A stretch of 64,000 nucleotides of DNA from Nocardia mikamii NBRC 108933 (GCF_001613505.1 NZ_BDCM01000019.1:81117-145116), one strand, 5' to 3'. Counted from the stretch's first letter, positions 51,547-61,085 are shown. Notes: a model not told the origin generated them from the sequence alone. Made by a program: numbers and translations.

Positions 51547-52245
51547 TCACTTCGCGGGGAACGGAGAGTTCACCGTGGTGAAGTACTGGGCCGCGGCCAT
51601 GACCGCGACGGGGGCCGTGACGAGCAACTGACCCGCGAGGGTGCCCAGTGCGCCGATGGCGACGATGCCGCCGAGGCAGCCGACCACCGCGGCCGGGACG
51701 AACGGGCCGAACATGCCGACGATGGTGGCCGCCGCGATGGTCGCGCCCGCGATTCCGCCCAGGACACAGCCGATTCCGGCGCCACCGATGCCGCCCACCA
51801 GGGTGCCGATCGAAGCGCCGGCGCTGAGGGTGCTGGTCATCCGGCTCCACGCGGCCTGCTCCCGGTCGTACGGGGTCTTCCACGGCGCGCTGTCCTCGAA
51901 CGGCATCGCGACCGGCTGGTACGCCGCGTGCGCGAGGTCGAACTTCGGGGTCAGGGTCGCGGTGCGGTCGTGGATCTGCGCCTCGATCGGGAAGACGAAG
52001 TCGTCGACCCGGAAGGACAGCTGCGTGCCGGCCAGCACGGTGCCATCTGCCGCCTTGACGGTGAATACGCCGTCGTCGGCCGACAGTGATCCGGCGTCGG
52101 TGGAGATGAGGGTGCCGGTCGGCGTCGTGGTCGCCTGGAAGCCGACCGCACCGGCGTCGGTGGGGGCGGCGCCCGCGGTGGCCGTGCTCAGGCCCAGGGC
52201 GGCGGCGACGAGAGCGGCGGTGGCGGCGATGTTCTTGATTCCCAT
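51547..52245 (-). CDS. Secreted protein with C-terminal Gly-rich hydrophobic region
   Basis: 232 residues. A Sec signal (IAATAALVAAALGLSTATAG, cleavage after AGA) is followed by a beta-rich domain of about 90 residues (VFTVKAADGTVLAGTQLSFR). The C-terminal 100 residues are hydrophobic and glycine-rich (LVGGIGGAGIGCVLGGIAGA), suggestive of membrane insertion. I recognise this layout from Nocardia but no function. It lies between ycnI and the PepSY gene with its own terminator. Confidence 0.75.
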   Translation of the reverse strand: MGIKNIAATAALVAAALGLSTATAGAAPTDAGAVGFQATTTPTGTLISTDAGSLSADDGVFTVKAADGTVLAGTQLSFRVDDFVFPIEAQIHDRTATLTPKFDLAHAAYQPVAMPFEDSAPWKTPYDREQAAWSRMTSTLSAGASIGTLVGGIGGAGIGCVLGGIAGATIAAATIVGMFGPFVPAAVVGCLGGIVAIGALGTLAGQLLVTAPVAVMAAAQYFTTVNSPFPAK

Positions 52246-52433
52246 GGTGATGAATCCCTTTGCGGTATCAGGTAGATGAAAGTTGCTGTGGGTGTGCCGA
52301 GTGCGCCGAATGCGGGCATGAAGCGGCCCCGGACGACCGAAGACGGTGTGTCCGACGGATTACGGCGCAATCGGTGATGCCGGCCGATCGCTGTCGGCGG
52401 CTGTCACGGCCCGGCCGAGCGCGCGGTCCATCG

Positions 52434-52458
52434 CACGGGCGACTCGGCGTCGCTCGTG
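52434..52458 (-). terminator. Probable terminator after the PepSY gene
   Basis: 10-bp stem with one mismatch (CACGGGCGAC with GTCGCTCGTG) and a TCGGC loop, about 70 nt after the PepSY stop on the minus strand. Weak, because it has a mismatch and no U-run. Confidence 0.45.
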
Positions 52459-52529
52459 TGAGCGGGAAAGATGTTCCGGCGCAGCCGAATTACGTCGGCA
52501 GGTGTCGTGACCGAATGCGATTCAGGACT

Positions 52530-54035
52530 TCAGGCGACGACTACTTCCCGGCGTCGTCCGGCGATCAGGCCGGCGACGATATCGACGATCAGGAATGCGA
52601 GCAGGCTCACGCCCAGCACCGGTGCGAACCAGCCGATCCCCACGGTGACCGCGACCAGCGGGACGCTGATCCACAGCGGCGCCCGTCGCAGCACTCCGCG
52701 TGCCGGTGCCCGCCCGAAGGTGAACGGGCTGTTCTCGCGGGTCGGACGCCGCCGCCACCACATCAGATAGCCGCGTCCGATCACGGTGATCAGCGCGATC
52801 ATCGTGGCCAGCAGCAACAGCTGATTGGCGAGGCCGAACAGCATGCCCATATGCAGCGCAATGCCCCAGTTGGCGAGTTTGGCCATCAGCGGCCAGTCCG
52901 CGTAGCGCAGGATGTCGGTGACATCGCCGGTCTTACCGTCCACCGCGATCGCGTCCTGGGTGTAGACCCCGGACAGGCGGCGTTCCTTGACGGTGAAGGC
53001 GGTGGTGTCCTTCGCCGGGATCGTGATCTCGACCGGACCGTCGATACCGTGCCCGCGGGCCACCGCCAGGACCTTGTCCACTCGAGCGGCGCGGTCGGCG
53101 GGAACGGGCATCGACATGCCGTGTCCGCCGGTGTGGTCGGCGTGTTCACCGCCGGCCGGCATCGACGGCATCGGTGCACCCGGCAGTGCCGTGGCGACGA
53201 CCGGGGTGGTCCAGTTCAACTGCTGCCGCAGCGAGGTGATGTGCTGTCCCGCATGCTGCGACCAGGTCATACCGGTCGCCGAGAGGAACAGCAGCGGCAG
53301 CACGATCCACATCCCGACCGCGGCATGCCAGGTGACGCTGCGCGGGCGACCGGCCTTCGACCGATCCGGCCACAGCAGCCGCCGTGCGGAACCGCGCGAA
53401 CGGCGCAGCCACATCACCACGCCGGCGAGGGCGATGATCCACATCCACGACGCGGCCATCTCACTGTAGAGCCGGCCCGCATCGCCGAGATGCAGGTTCC
53501 GGTGCAGCACATCGATCCAGGTGCGCAGCGGCAGCGCACCCGTGCTGCCGTAGACGACGCTGTCGCCCACGGAGGTCGCGGTCACCGGGTCGACGAAGAC
53601 CGCGCGCCGCTCGGATTCCCCGAGGCTCGGATCGGTGAAGATCACGCGCGTGGTGTCGCCCGCGTGCTGCGCCGGGTCGACCGCGACCAGCGCCAGCGTC
53701 GGTTCGGTGGCCACACCCGCCGCGATCTGTTCCGACAGCGGTCGCGCCGGACCCGTCGAATCGACATGCAGCAGGTCACGATTCACGATCGACTCGATGC
53801 TGGGCGCGACCGCGTACAGTGCCCCGGTCACCGCTGCGATCAGGATGAACGGCGCGACGAAGACGCCCGCGTAGAAGTGCAGCCGCATGGCCAGCGCCTG
53901 CACCGCGCGCGACGGGCCGGACCGAGACGGTCGCGACCGGTCCGAACCGGGTGGTGATTCATGCGCCGCGTCGGGCGGCGACTGCTCTGGCTGCGGCGGC
54001 TCGGTGCCCGCGGCCGGAATATCGGTGATGCTCAC
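52530..54035 (-). CDS. PepSY-associated TM protein, probable copper/iron-linked
   Basis: 501 residues from GTG 54035, which follows AGGAG by 8-9 nt. A cytosolic Pro-rich N-terminus of about 45 residues precedes four transmembrane helices with PepSY domains between (LHFYAGVFVAPFILIAAVTG, WHAAVGMWIVLPLLFLSATG). The His/Met-rich loop GGEHADHTGGHGMSMP suggests metal binding. PepSY-TM proteins often act in ferric or cupric reduction or uptake. Neighbouring YcnI supports a copper role. It starts 394 nt from the next gene upstream, which is transcribed in the same direction. Confidence 0.88.
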   Translation of the reverse strand: MSITDIPAAGTEPPQPEQSPPDAAHESPPGSDRSRPSRSGPSRAVQALAMRLHFYAGVFVAPFILIAAVTGALYAVAPSIESIVNRDLLHVDSTGPARPLSEQIAAGVATEPTLALVAVDPAQHAGDTTRVIFTDPSLGESERRAVFVDPVTATSVGDSVVYGSTGALPLRTWIDVLHRNLHLGDAGRLYSEMAASWMWIIALAGVVMWLRRSRGSARRLLWPDRSKAGRPRSVTWHAAVGMWIVLPLLFLSATGMTWSQHAGQHITSLRQQLNWTTPVVATALPGAPMPSMPAGGEHADHTGGHGMSMPVPADRAARVDKVLAVARGHGIDGPVEITIPAKDTTAFTVKERRLSGVYTQDAIAVDGKTGDVTDILRYADWPLMAKLANWGIALHMGMLFGLANQLLLLATMIALITVIGRGYLMWWRRRPTRENSPFTFGRAPARGVLRRAPLWISVPLVAVTVGIGWFAPVLGVSLLAFLIVDIVAGLIAGRRREVVVA

Positions 54036-54429
54036 TGGTAGTGCTCCTGTTTCGAGGGCACCCACATCGTTGTGCGCGACATCGCCTCGCCGGCGTCCGG
54101 CCGACCGCACCTGCTGGTGATGAATCAGCTGCGGTGCAGTCGGATCCGGCCGCGCGTGGTCCTGGAGTTCCGCCGCACTGGGACTGTGGCGGTACTACGG
54201 TCCGCGGGCCGTGGGGCCGTGCGATGCCGGCCGATGACGCGGTGCACGCACCGGTGCCGTTCGGAGCCTCCGAATCGGCGCGGGTCGACCGCGGATCGGA
54301 TGCGGCGTCGGATCCCGAGGCCGTCGATCTGCTGCCCGGACCCACGCCACAAGCGCCCGAATCGGTGCACCGATCGTCCGTAACTCGGTGTCGGCGACAG
54401 TGATTCGCGAATGTGGGTGTTGAGATGAC
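54036..54429. other. Intergenic stretch without a recognised gene
   Basis: About 394 nt between the membrane protein gene and the PepSY gene. Open frames here are Arg/Pro-rich and out of phase with any ribosome binding site. A promoter for the PepSY gene is expected in it. I see no clear operator. Confidence 0.5.
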
Positions 54430-55041
54430 TCAGCAGTACGCAGGGAGCGGTGGTCCGCGGGTGCGGAAGGTTTCGGTGGGGAAGATCCGCAGGATCACCC
54501 GGTCGCGGTGGACGCTGCGGGGAAGGATCGGTTCGCCGATCGCCGGGAGGCTCACCGGGACCGGCAGGACACGCGCGACCGCGGTACCGATCCGGTAGGC
54601 GGCCTCGGCGCCGAGAATGACGACGGCGGCGCACACCGCGCCGACCAGGTGGGCGCCCAGCATGGCGGGCGTCCACAGCGGCATATCGTGCATCTGCGCC
54701 ATATCGGCCGACATCACCAGGTGGCCGATCAGCTGTCCGCCCCACAGGGCCGTGACCAGTCCGACCGCGGTGGTGCGCAGCGGTGCCAGCCCTGCGACGA
54801 GCGCGCCGACCGCCGTGGAGGCGGCCACCAGCAGCATCAGCGTGCTGGACTGCACCGGCATCCCGCCCGCCGCCCAACCGTGCGCGGCGATCGACAGCGC
54901 TCCCGACACGGATCCGGCCGACGCGCCCCGCAACCGCGCCACCGCGGCCCGACGCGTACGCGTCGACACCTGGGCGCGGGCCGAGACGCGGCCGGACGGG
55001 GGAAACACGAGCTGAATGATAGCCGACCGCTTCGAAGCCAA
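54430..55041 (-). CDS. Hypothetical polytopic membrane protein of the copper-type cluster
   Basis: Up to 203 residues from TTG 55041; GTG 55008 would give 192. Four hydrophobic segments are seen, including LMLLVAASTAVGALVAGLAP and LGAHLVGAVCAAVVILGAEA. The loop MSADMAQMHDMP is rich in Met and His, as in copper transport proteins, which fits the PepSY and YcnI neighbours. The C-terminal tail is basic. I do not recognise a named family. Neither start codon has a good ribosome binding site. Confidence 0.7.
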   Translation of the reverse strand: MASKRSAIIQLVFPPSGRVSARAQVSTRTRRAAVARLRGASAGSVSGALSIAAHGWAAGGMPVQSSTLMLLVAASTAVGALVAGLAPLRTTAVGLVTALWGGQLIGHLVMSADMAQMHDMPLWTPAMLGAHLVGAVCAAVVILGAEAAYRIGTAVARVLPVPVSLPAIGEPILPRSVHRDRVILRIFPTETFRTRGPPLPAYC

Positions 55042-55089
55042 TTCACAGATACGTCAAACTCATTCCGCGTGGAAGCTCCGCGGAAACGC

Positions 55090-55122
55090 CATCGGCCCGG
55101 GAGTCACGCTCCCGGGCCGATG
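55090..55122 (-). terminator. Intrinsic terminator after the first acyl-CoA ligase gene
   Basis: 14-bp perfect stem (left arm CATCGGCCCGGGAG) with a TCACG loop, just after the stop at 55136 on the minus strand. It ends the tandem fadD unit and would also limit read-through from the opposite side. Confidence 0.88.
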
Positions 55123-55135
55123 CGTGCCGGACGAC

Positions 55136-56794
55136 TCAGTCGCCGCTGACGTCCATCTCCGTCAGCGGCTTGCGCAGCAGCTTGCCGGTGGCGTTGCGGG
55201 GCAGCTCGTCGAGGAAGATCACCTCGCGCGGCACCTTGTAGCGCGCCAGGTTCGCCTTGACGTAGTCCTTGATCTCCTGGGCGTCGCGCCGGGAATCGGG
55301 ACCGGGAACGACGAAGGCGCGCAGGCGCTTTCCGAACTGCTTGTCGTCGACGCCGACGACGGCGGCCTCCTGCACGTCGGCGCGGTCGGCGATGAGATGC
55401 TCGACCTCCTGCGGGAAGACGTTCTCGCCGCCGGAGACGATCATGTCGTCGTCGCGGCCGTCGATGAACAGCAGCCCGTCCTCGTCGAAGTGACCGACGT
55501 CGCCGCTGGACATCATGCCGTCCACGGTTTCCTTGGTACGGCCGTCGGTGTAGGCCTTGAACGAGTGCGCGTTCTCGATGAAGATCGTGCCGGTGACGTT
55601 CGGTTCCGTGATGCGCTTGCGGTTCTCGTCGAACAGCGCCAGCCGGATGCCGAGCGGCGGACGGCCCGCGGTGCTCGGCGACTTGCGCAGATCCTCCGGG
55701 CTCGCCACGGTGATCAGCGCGCATTCGGTGGAGCCGTAGACGTTGTAGAGCACGTCACCGAAGTAGTCCAGGCTGCGCGTCACGACGTCCGGCGGGATAG
55801 CCGAACCCGCGGCGAAGATCATCCGCAACGAGGACATGTCGTACTTGGCGAGCGTCTCGGGCGGCAGGTCCAGCATGCGCTGCAGCATGGTGGGCACCAC
55901 CACCAGCGACTCCGCCTTGTACTTGTCGATGTTGGCGAGCGTCTTCTCCGGATCGAAACGCCGCTGCTGGAAGATCATCCGGTTGCCCAGCGAGAGCCCC
56001 AGGGTGAACTGCGACAGTCCGGTGGCGTGGAAGACCGGCGCCGCGACCACCATGGAACCGTTGCGCGGCAACGGAATCCGGTCCAGGAACTGGGCGGAGA
56101 TGAACGGGCTGACCTTGTCGCGCGGCGCGCCCTTGGGGGTGCCGGTGGTGCCGGAGGTCAGAATGACCATGCCGCCCGGTTTCGTCGGCGCGGCCACGGC
56201 GTCGGGGGAGTGGCCCTCGCGCAGCGAATCCACGGTCGGGATCGCGGGATCGACGTTGTCGGACTCGTCCACCCAGGTCAGGATGCGGGGGATCTCGTCG
56301 GGGATGGCGCTCATCAGATCGAAGAACTCGCTGTCGTGCAGCACCAGTTTCACCTGCTCGCGCGTGGCGACGCCGGCGAACTGCGGCTTCGCGAAGCCGG
56401 TGTTCATCAACACCGCGCGCACCCCCAGTTTGCCGGTGGCGGCCAGGCTCAGCACCATGCCGCGGTGGTCGCGCGCCAGCAGCGCCACCACATCACCCTC
56501 ACGCAGGCCGTGCGCCGCCAGGCCGCGAGCCAGCTGGTTGGACTGCTCGTTGACCTCGGCGAAGGTCAGCTCGCCCCGCTCGTCCAGCAGCGCCGCGGAC
56601 TTCGGATTGGTCTTCGCGGCGTGCATGATCACGCCCGCGAAGGGTCCGAACTTGGTGACGTTGAGCGCCGAGCTGACCGCATGGTCCGGTCGCAGCGGGC
56701 TGAACAGCCCGCGTTTGCGCATGACGTTGACCCCCAGAGCCAGATCTCCGGCCTTTCGGAGGGCAGTGCTTGCTGACGGAAGGACAGCTGACAT
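55136..56794 (-). CDS. Long-chain acyl-CoA ligase (FadD12-like), downstream copy
   Basis: 552 residues from ATG 56794, with GGAAGG 8 nt upstream. Adenylating motif TSGTTGTPKGAP, YGSTECALITVAS and SGGENVFPQEVEHL are present, with the C-terminal catalytic lysine in LPRNATGKLLRKPL. It activates a fatty acid to acyl-AMP and then acyl-CoA, probably for lipid degradation. It is a clear paralogue of the next upstream gene, sharing length and most motifs. A terminator follows. Confidence 0.92.
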   Translation of the reverse strand: MSAVLPSASTALRKAGDLALGVNVMRKRGLFSPLRPDHAVSSALNVTKFGPFAGVIMHAAKTNPKSAALLDERGELTFAEVNEQSNQLARGLAAHGLREGDVVALLARDHRGMVLSLAATGKLGVRAVLMNTGFAKPQFAGVATREQVKLVLHDSEFFDLMSAIPDEIPRILTWVDESDNVDPAIPTVDSLREGHSPDAVAAPTKPGGMVILTSGTTGTPKGAPRDKVSPFISAQFLDRIPLPRNGSMVVAAPVFHATGLSQFTLGLSLGNRMIFQQRRFDPEKTLANIDKYKAESLVVVPTMLQRMLDLPPETLAKYDMSSLRMIFAAGSAIPPDVVTRSLDYFGDVLYNVYGSTECALITVASPEDLRKSPSTAGRPPLGIRLALFDENRKRITEPNVTGTIFIENAHSFKAYTDGRTKETVDGMMSSGDVGHFDEDGLLFIDGRDDDMIVSGGENVFPQEVEHLIADRADVQEAAVVGVDDKQFGKRLRAFVVPGPDSRRDAQEIKDYVKANLARYKVPREVIFLDELPRNATGKLLRKPLTEMDVSGD

Positions 56795-56938
56795 AGGTAC
56801 AACCTTCCGCGGATTCCGCCAGGCAGGCGGGACCGCAACATCGAGATCCAGTGCCTGCTAACCCTAGCAAGCAGGGGTGCGTGAATGTGGTTCGCGTCTC
56901 TGTAACCGACGGTACCGAACAACTGGTCGGGTGACCGG

Positions 56939-58600
56939 TCAGGTGATCTGGTATTCGACCAGTGCCCGGCGCAGCAGCTTGCCGGTGGCGTTGCGCGGCA
57001 GATCGTCGAGGAACACCACGTCACGCGGCACTTTGTAGCGGGCGAGGGTGCCCTTGACGTAGGCCTTGATCTCGTCGGGATCCAAGGTGACACCCGGCTC
57101 GGGCACGACGAAGGCGCGCAGCCGCTTGCCGAATTCCACGTCGTCCACGCCGACCACCGCCGCGTCGAAGATGTCCGCCCGCTCGAGCAGCAGGTTCTCG
57201 ACCTCCTGCGGGAAGACGTTCTCGCCGCCGGAGACGATCATGTCGTCGTCGCGGCCGTCGACGAACAGCAGTCCGTGTTCGTCGAAGTGGCCGACGTCGC
57301 CGGAGGACATATAGCCGTCGATGATCTGCTTGTGCCGTCCGTCGGTATACCCGCCGAACGGCGCACCGGAGCGAATGAAAATGCGCCCCTTGACATTCGC
57401 GCCGTGCACCCGCTTGTCGTTCTCGTCGAACAGGACCACTTCGCAGGTGATGGGCGCGCGTCCGGCGGTGCCGGGGGCACGGGCCAGATCGGCCGGCTGC
57501 GCCACCGTCGCCACCGCGCATTCGGTGGAGCCGTAGAGGTTGTAGAGCACCGGGCCGAACGCCTCGGCGGCACGCACCGACAGTTCCGGAGACAGCGCCG
57601 AACCGGCCAGCACAATGGATTTCAGCGAGGACAGGTCGTAACGCTCGCGCACGGCCGGATCGAGCTCGACCATGCGATGCAGCATCGTCGGCACCGCTAC
57701 CAGCAGGTCGACGTCATGTTCGGCGATCAGAGCCAGGGTGCGCTCGGCGTCGAAGCGTCGCATCATGACCGTCGTCGCGCCGAGAGCGGTGGCGACCAGC
57801 CAGGTGGCCTGGCCGGTGCTGTGGAAGATCGGCGAGACGATGAGCATCGTGCCCTGCGGCGGGAACGGGATCCGATCCGCGATCTGTGCCGAGGAGATCG
57901 GCGAAACCGCTTCGCGGGGAGCGCCTTTCGGCAGGCCGGTGGTGCCGCTGGTGAGGATCACGAAGCCGCCCGGCTTGGCCGGCAGCGGCAGCTCGTTCGG
58001 TGGGTGGGCGGCGATCAGTTCCTCGATCGTTATTGCGCCCGTGGGCAATTCGGCGCCGTCGTCGACCCAGGTGATCACCCGCGGCAGCTCCGGCGGCAGC
58101 GCGTCGAGCAGGCCGACGAATTCGCTGTCGTGCAGCACCACCTTCACGTGCTCGCGTTCGCAGACCTGCGCGAACTGCGGCTTCGCGAAGCCGGTGTTCA
58201 TCAGCGCCAGCCGCGCACCGGCTTTCCCGGCGGCCGCCATCGCCAGCAGCAGTCCGCGGTGATCGCGGGCGAGAATGCCGATCACGGTTCCCGGTTCGAC
58301 GCCGAGCGACTGCAGCCCGCGCGCCAGCCGCGTGGAATTGTCGTCGAGTTCGCGGAAGGTCATACTGCCGTGCTCGTCGACCAGCGCCGGCCGCTGCGGC
58401 CACATCCGCGCGGCATGCCGCACCATCGTCGCCTGCGGCCCGAGCCGGCGCCCCTCCTTCGCCGACAACAGCGTCTCACCCAGATTGCGCGGATCGATGA
58501 AGCCGCGCTCCCGCAGCACATTCAACGCCCGCACCGCCTCGGTCACCTCGACCGCCTTGCGCGCGACCCCCTGCAGAACCGACCCGATACCGACGCCCAC
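56939..58600 (-). CDS. Long-chain acyl-CoA ligase (FadD12-like), upstream copy
   Basis: 553 residues from GTG 58600, with GGAGG 8 nt upstream. Longer readings up to 58756 add a non-conserved head. It shows LTSGTTGLPKGAPREAVS, YGSTECAVATVAQPADLAR and SGGENVFPQEVENL, with LPRNATGKLLRRAL at the end. Same reaction as its neighbour, 145 nt downstream. An inverted repeat, AAGTGTG with CACACTT, lies 52 nt upstream and may regulate the pair. Confidence 0.92.
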   Translation of the reverse strand: MGVGIGSVLQGVARKAVEVTEAVRALNVLRERGFIDPRNLGETLLSAKEGRRLGPQATMVRHAARMWPQRPALVDEHGSMTFRELDDNSTRLARGLQSLGVEPGTVIGILARDHRGLLLAMAAAGKAGARLALMNTGFAKPQFAQVCEREHVKVVLHDSEFVGLLDALPPELPRVITWVDDGAELPTGAITIEELIAAHPPNELPLPAKPGGFVILTSGTTGLPKGAPREAVSPISSAQIADRIPFPPQGTMLIVSPIFHSTGQATWLVATALGATTVMMRRFDAERTLALIAEHDVDLLVAVPTMLHRMVELDPAVRERYDLSSLKSIVLAGSALSPELSVRAAEAFGPVLYNLYGSTECAVATVAQPADLARAPGTAGRAPITCEVVLFDENDKRVHGANVKGRIFIRSGAPFGGYTDGRHKQIIDGYMSSGDVGHFDEHGLLFVDGRDDDMIVSGGENVFPQEVENLLLERADIFDAAVVGVDDVEFGKRLRAFVVPEPGVTLDPDEIKAYVKGTLARYKVPRDVVFLDDLPRNATGKLLRRALVEYQIT

Positions 58601-58651
58601 GTCAACCACCTCCACACGACCCGATCGCGTGCTGGGGACGGTAGCAGCCGC

Positions 58652-58673
58652 AAGTGTGACTTGGTACACACTT
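58652..58673. promoter_or_regulatory. Inverted repeat upstream of the fadD pair
   Basis: Arms AAGTGTG and CACACTT separated by eight bases, about 52 nt upstream of the upstream ligase start on the minus strand. Suits a dimeric repressor of fatty-acid genes such as a TetR-type protein. The regulator is not in the window as far as I can see. Confidence 0.55.
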
Positions 58674-58752
58674 CCGGTCAACAGCTTGGCCTCGATTGTG
58701 GGTGGGACATCGTGCGGAGCCGAGGAACGCGCGCTCGGATTCGCGCTGCGGG

Positions 58753-59187
58753 TCACCGGGCCGGCGCGGCGCCCTCCGGATCGTCCTCGGGCGGAACCGG
58801 AGCACGCAGACTGGGGGCGCCGGGGAGCAGATCGGGCAGCTCGGGTAGAGGGTCGACGATGTCGGCCACCGGTGCCACTGCCTCGGCGGTGTGCTTTTCG
58901 GCGTGCATCGCGGCCTCACGGATGACTTCGGTCAGTTTGCGGGCGAGATCTTCCGGCTTGTTCCGCATGGCCGCCGGCTCCAGCTTTATCTCCGTGACCA
59001 CCCCGGCGGAGTCGACGCTCACTTCGATCGCGCCGTCCGTCGAACGTGCTTGGATCCGAAGGGAATCGAGTCGCCGGCGAATCTCGGCCAGACTCGCCAT
59101 CTGCTCCTCGTAATTGTCGAGGAGCTGATTGACTTCCGTGCGGGCCAGGTGCCGGAAATCGTCGCCGGCCGCGGACAGCGGATCCAC
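58753..59187 (-). CDS. YbaB/EbfC-family nucleoid-associated protein
   Basis: 144 residues from GTG 59187. An ATG at 59301 would add 38 residues. The core LLDNYEEQMASLAEIRRRLD, EVSVDSAGVVTEIKLEPAAM and LARKLTEVIREAAMHAEKHT matches the family of small DNA-binding dimers. The C-terminus is Pro-rich and acidic. It is divergent from the WXG-like effector gene; YbaB proteins are a recurrent neighbour of Nocardia type VII effector genes, an association I know rather than see. Confidence 0.85.
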   Translation of the reverse strand: MDPLSAAGDDFRHLARTEVNQLLDNYEEQMASLAEIRRRLDSLRIQARSTDGAIEVSVDSAGVVTEIKLEPAAMRNKPEDLARKLTEVIREAAMHAEKHTAEAVAPVADIVDPLPELPDLLPGAPSLRAPVPPEDDPEGAAPAR

Positions 59188-59381
59188 TACCGGATCCCGT
59201 CTTCGGATTTCGGCCGGCCTGCCCCACCCATGCGGTCGCACTCCGTTTCCGCCGTTCGCTGTGCCGAACGGGCCTGTATCGACGGTGTGCTTGCCATCCA
59301 ACCAGTACGCCGCCGGCTTTCCCAGATGTGGGAAACGAGGAGAAGGGACGGAGAATCGTCGGCATCGGCAACAGGAGCGAG

Positions 59382-61028
59382 GTGGTCGAAGTGGGGCAGG
59401 AGCTGTCGATCGACGAGGCTCGGCTCCGCGCTGTCGTCCAGGAGTACGAGTCGATCGCGAGCGAGGCTCGCCAGATCTACAACGAGCTTCGCGACCACTT
59501 CGCGAGGGTCGGCAAATTCTGGGGCGACGACGAACCCGGCCACACCTTCGCCAAGACGTTCGAGCCCGACTCCCGGACCCTGCTCGACAACATGAATCGC
59601 ACCCTCGGGGCGCTGACCGAAGAAGGGAAACTGCTTTCGGGCATCGCCGATCGTTTCGAGGAAGCCGACCGGGACGGCAGGACCTCTATTCTGGGTGCGG
59701 GCGACGATCGCGAAACGCCGACGGGCACAGGGCAATTCACGGCCGGCGGGCCGGAATCGGCGGCCCCGGGTGTGGTCGGTACGCCGAACTCCGCCGCTCC
59801 GGTCGCCCGAGTCCCCGTGTCATCGCCGGCTCAGCGTGCGGGCGATACTGCGGCCGAGCCGGTTTCGCCGGCCGATCCGGCTCATCAGAGTGCGCAGAAT
59901 CAGCCGGCGGCGGCTTCGTCCGACGCTGCGCCGAATTCTCCGTCGGCGATGTCCGGCGGAGGTAATGGCGTCACCGACGCGCCGGCGCCGTCGGTGGGCA
60001 ACGCGCCACCGGCGTCGGGAGTGCTTCCCCCATCGGAGGCCAAAGGCCCGGCGTCACGGTCGATTCCGGAGACCGCGCCGGCGAAGAAGGCCGACGCCCC
60101 GGGATCCGCCGAATCACAGCGGTCGAACACACCCTGGTCGGGCCGTTCGGAGAGTGCCGGCCCGAGGCCGGACCCGGCACGCAAAGTCTCGGCTCCGTCG
60201 ACGCGCGGAGGACGACCGAGTACGCCCGGGGCGCCGAAGGCCCCGGCGAAGGGCGCTCCGGGAACTCCGAAACGCGTTCGGCGCGAGAACAAGCGGGTCG
60301 AGGCACGACATGCGACGTCGGACGAAGGGCAGGAACTCGCCGAGGCGCTCATGAGACGCCACGGTCTACAGGTGACGGGGTTCGACACCCCCGGGATCGC
60401 CCTCGATACGCTGCGCGAAATCGCACAGGCCCTCGACGACGTACTCACCGCCCACCCCTACCTCGACCTGCCCGAATTCGCGATCGCCGAATGCGGGGAC
60501 GCCGTCACGCGGCTCGACTGGGTTCGCAGTTCGGACGACGGTGAACACATCCCGCGAGTGAAACGTCTGATCCTGAACGTGGCGACTGCCAAAAATACCG
60601 ACTCGCTTACTCGGAAAGTGTCCGCGGAAACCGAACGTGGCGGTGTCTCTCGTGGTTCCGCCGGAAGGCCGTTGTATTCCACGGTCGTCCGGGAACTCGG
60701 TCATGCCCTCGATGTGACAGGCGGTCTTCGCGCCCACTCGCTATCGCAACGGACATTGATTTCCGAGTACCTGTCGGAGTGTGGCGACAGCCGGTTCGAA
60801 ACTCCGCTCGGCGTCGTCGTCACCGATTACCGGCGGTGGCGGGGTCGGTTGAGCGGATACGGCTTCCCGCACGGCAGATTCGAACCGGGAAGGGCGCTGG
60901 CCGACGCGTTCGCCGAGGTGCAGCTCGATGCGGGGAAGGCCGTCGCCCCTGCGCGCGTCCTGCATCGGCTGCTCGTGACTACCGCGAAACGTCACAGCAC
61001 GAAGACCTTTCCCCCTGATCGGGCGTAG
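59382..61028 (+). CDS. Putative type VII effector: WXG-like head, disordered linker, degenerate zincin-like tail
   Basis: About 548 residues from GTG 59382 (AGGAG 4 nt upstream; GTG 59328 and 59391 are alternatives). The first 95 residues are helical with the WXG-type turn FWGDDEPGHTFAKTF and the ESX-secreted shape. A Pro/Ala/Ser-rich linker of about 220 residues follows. The last 210 residues read DLPEFAIAECGDAVTRLDWV, then PLYSTVVRELGHALDVTGG and YGFPHGRFEPGRALADAFAE. The motif position expected to be HExxH (zinc peptidase) is RELGH (60690-60704). Activity as a toxin is inference; no immunity gene is recognised. The next gene starts 57 nt downstream. Confidence 0.75.
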   Translation: MVEVGQELSIDEARLRAVVQEYESIASEARQIYNELRDHFARVGKFWGDDEPGHTFAKTFEPDSRTLLDNMNRTLGALTEEGKLLSGIADRFEEADRDGRTSILGAGDDRETPTGTGQFTAGGPESAAPGVVGTPNSAAPVARVPVSSPAQRAGDTAAEPVSPADPAHQSAQNQPAAASSDAAPNSPSAMSGGGNGVTDAPAPSVGNAPPASGVLPPSEAKGPASRSIPETAPAKKADAPGSAESQRSNTPWSGRSESAGPRPDPARKVSAPSTRGGRPSTPGAPKAPAKGAPGTPKRVRRENKRVEARHATSDEGQELAEALMRRHGLQVTGFDTPGIALDTLREIAQALDDVLTAHPYLDLPEFAIAECGDAVTRLDWVRSSDDGEHIPRVKRLILNVATAKNTDSLTRKVSAETERGGVSRGSAGRPLYSTVVRELGHALDVTGGLRAHSLSQRTLISEYLSECGDSRFETPLGVVVTDYRRWRGRLSGYGFPHGRFEPGRALADAFAEVQLDAGKAVAPARVLHRLLVTTAKRHSTKTFPPDRA

Positions 61029-61085
61029 CCGCGTCATGCGGAGGGACCGGCAGCGAGCGGCTGTCAGCGTGAACGGACGAATTCG

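Noticed and set aside
56860..56880. CCTGCT/AGCAGG inverted repeat between the two ligases
   Set aside because: Short arms with long spacing and no clear terminator features.
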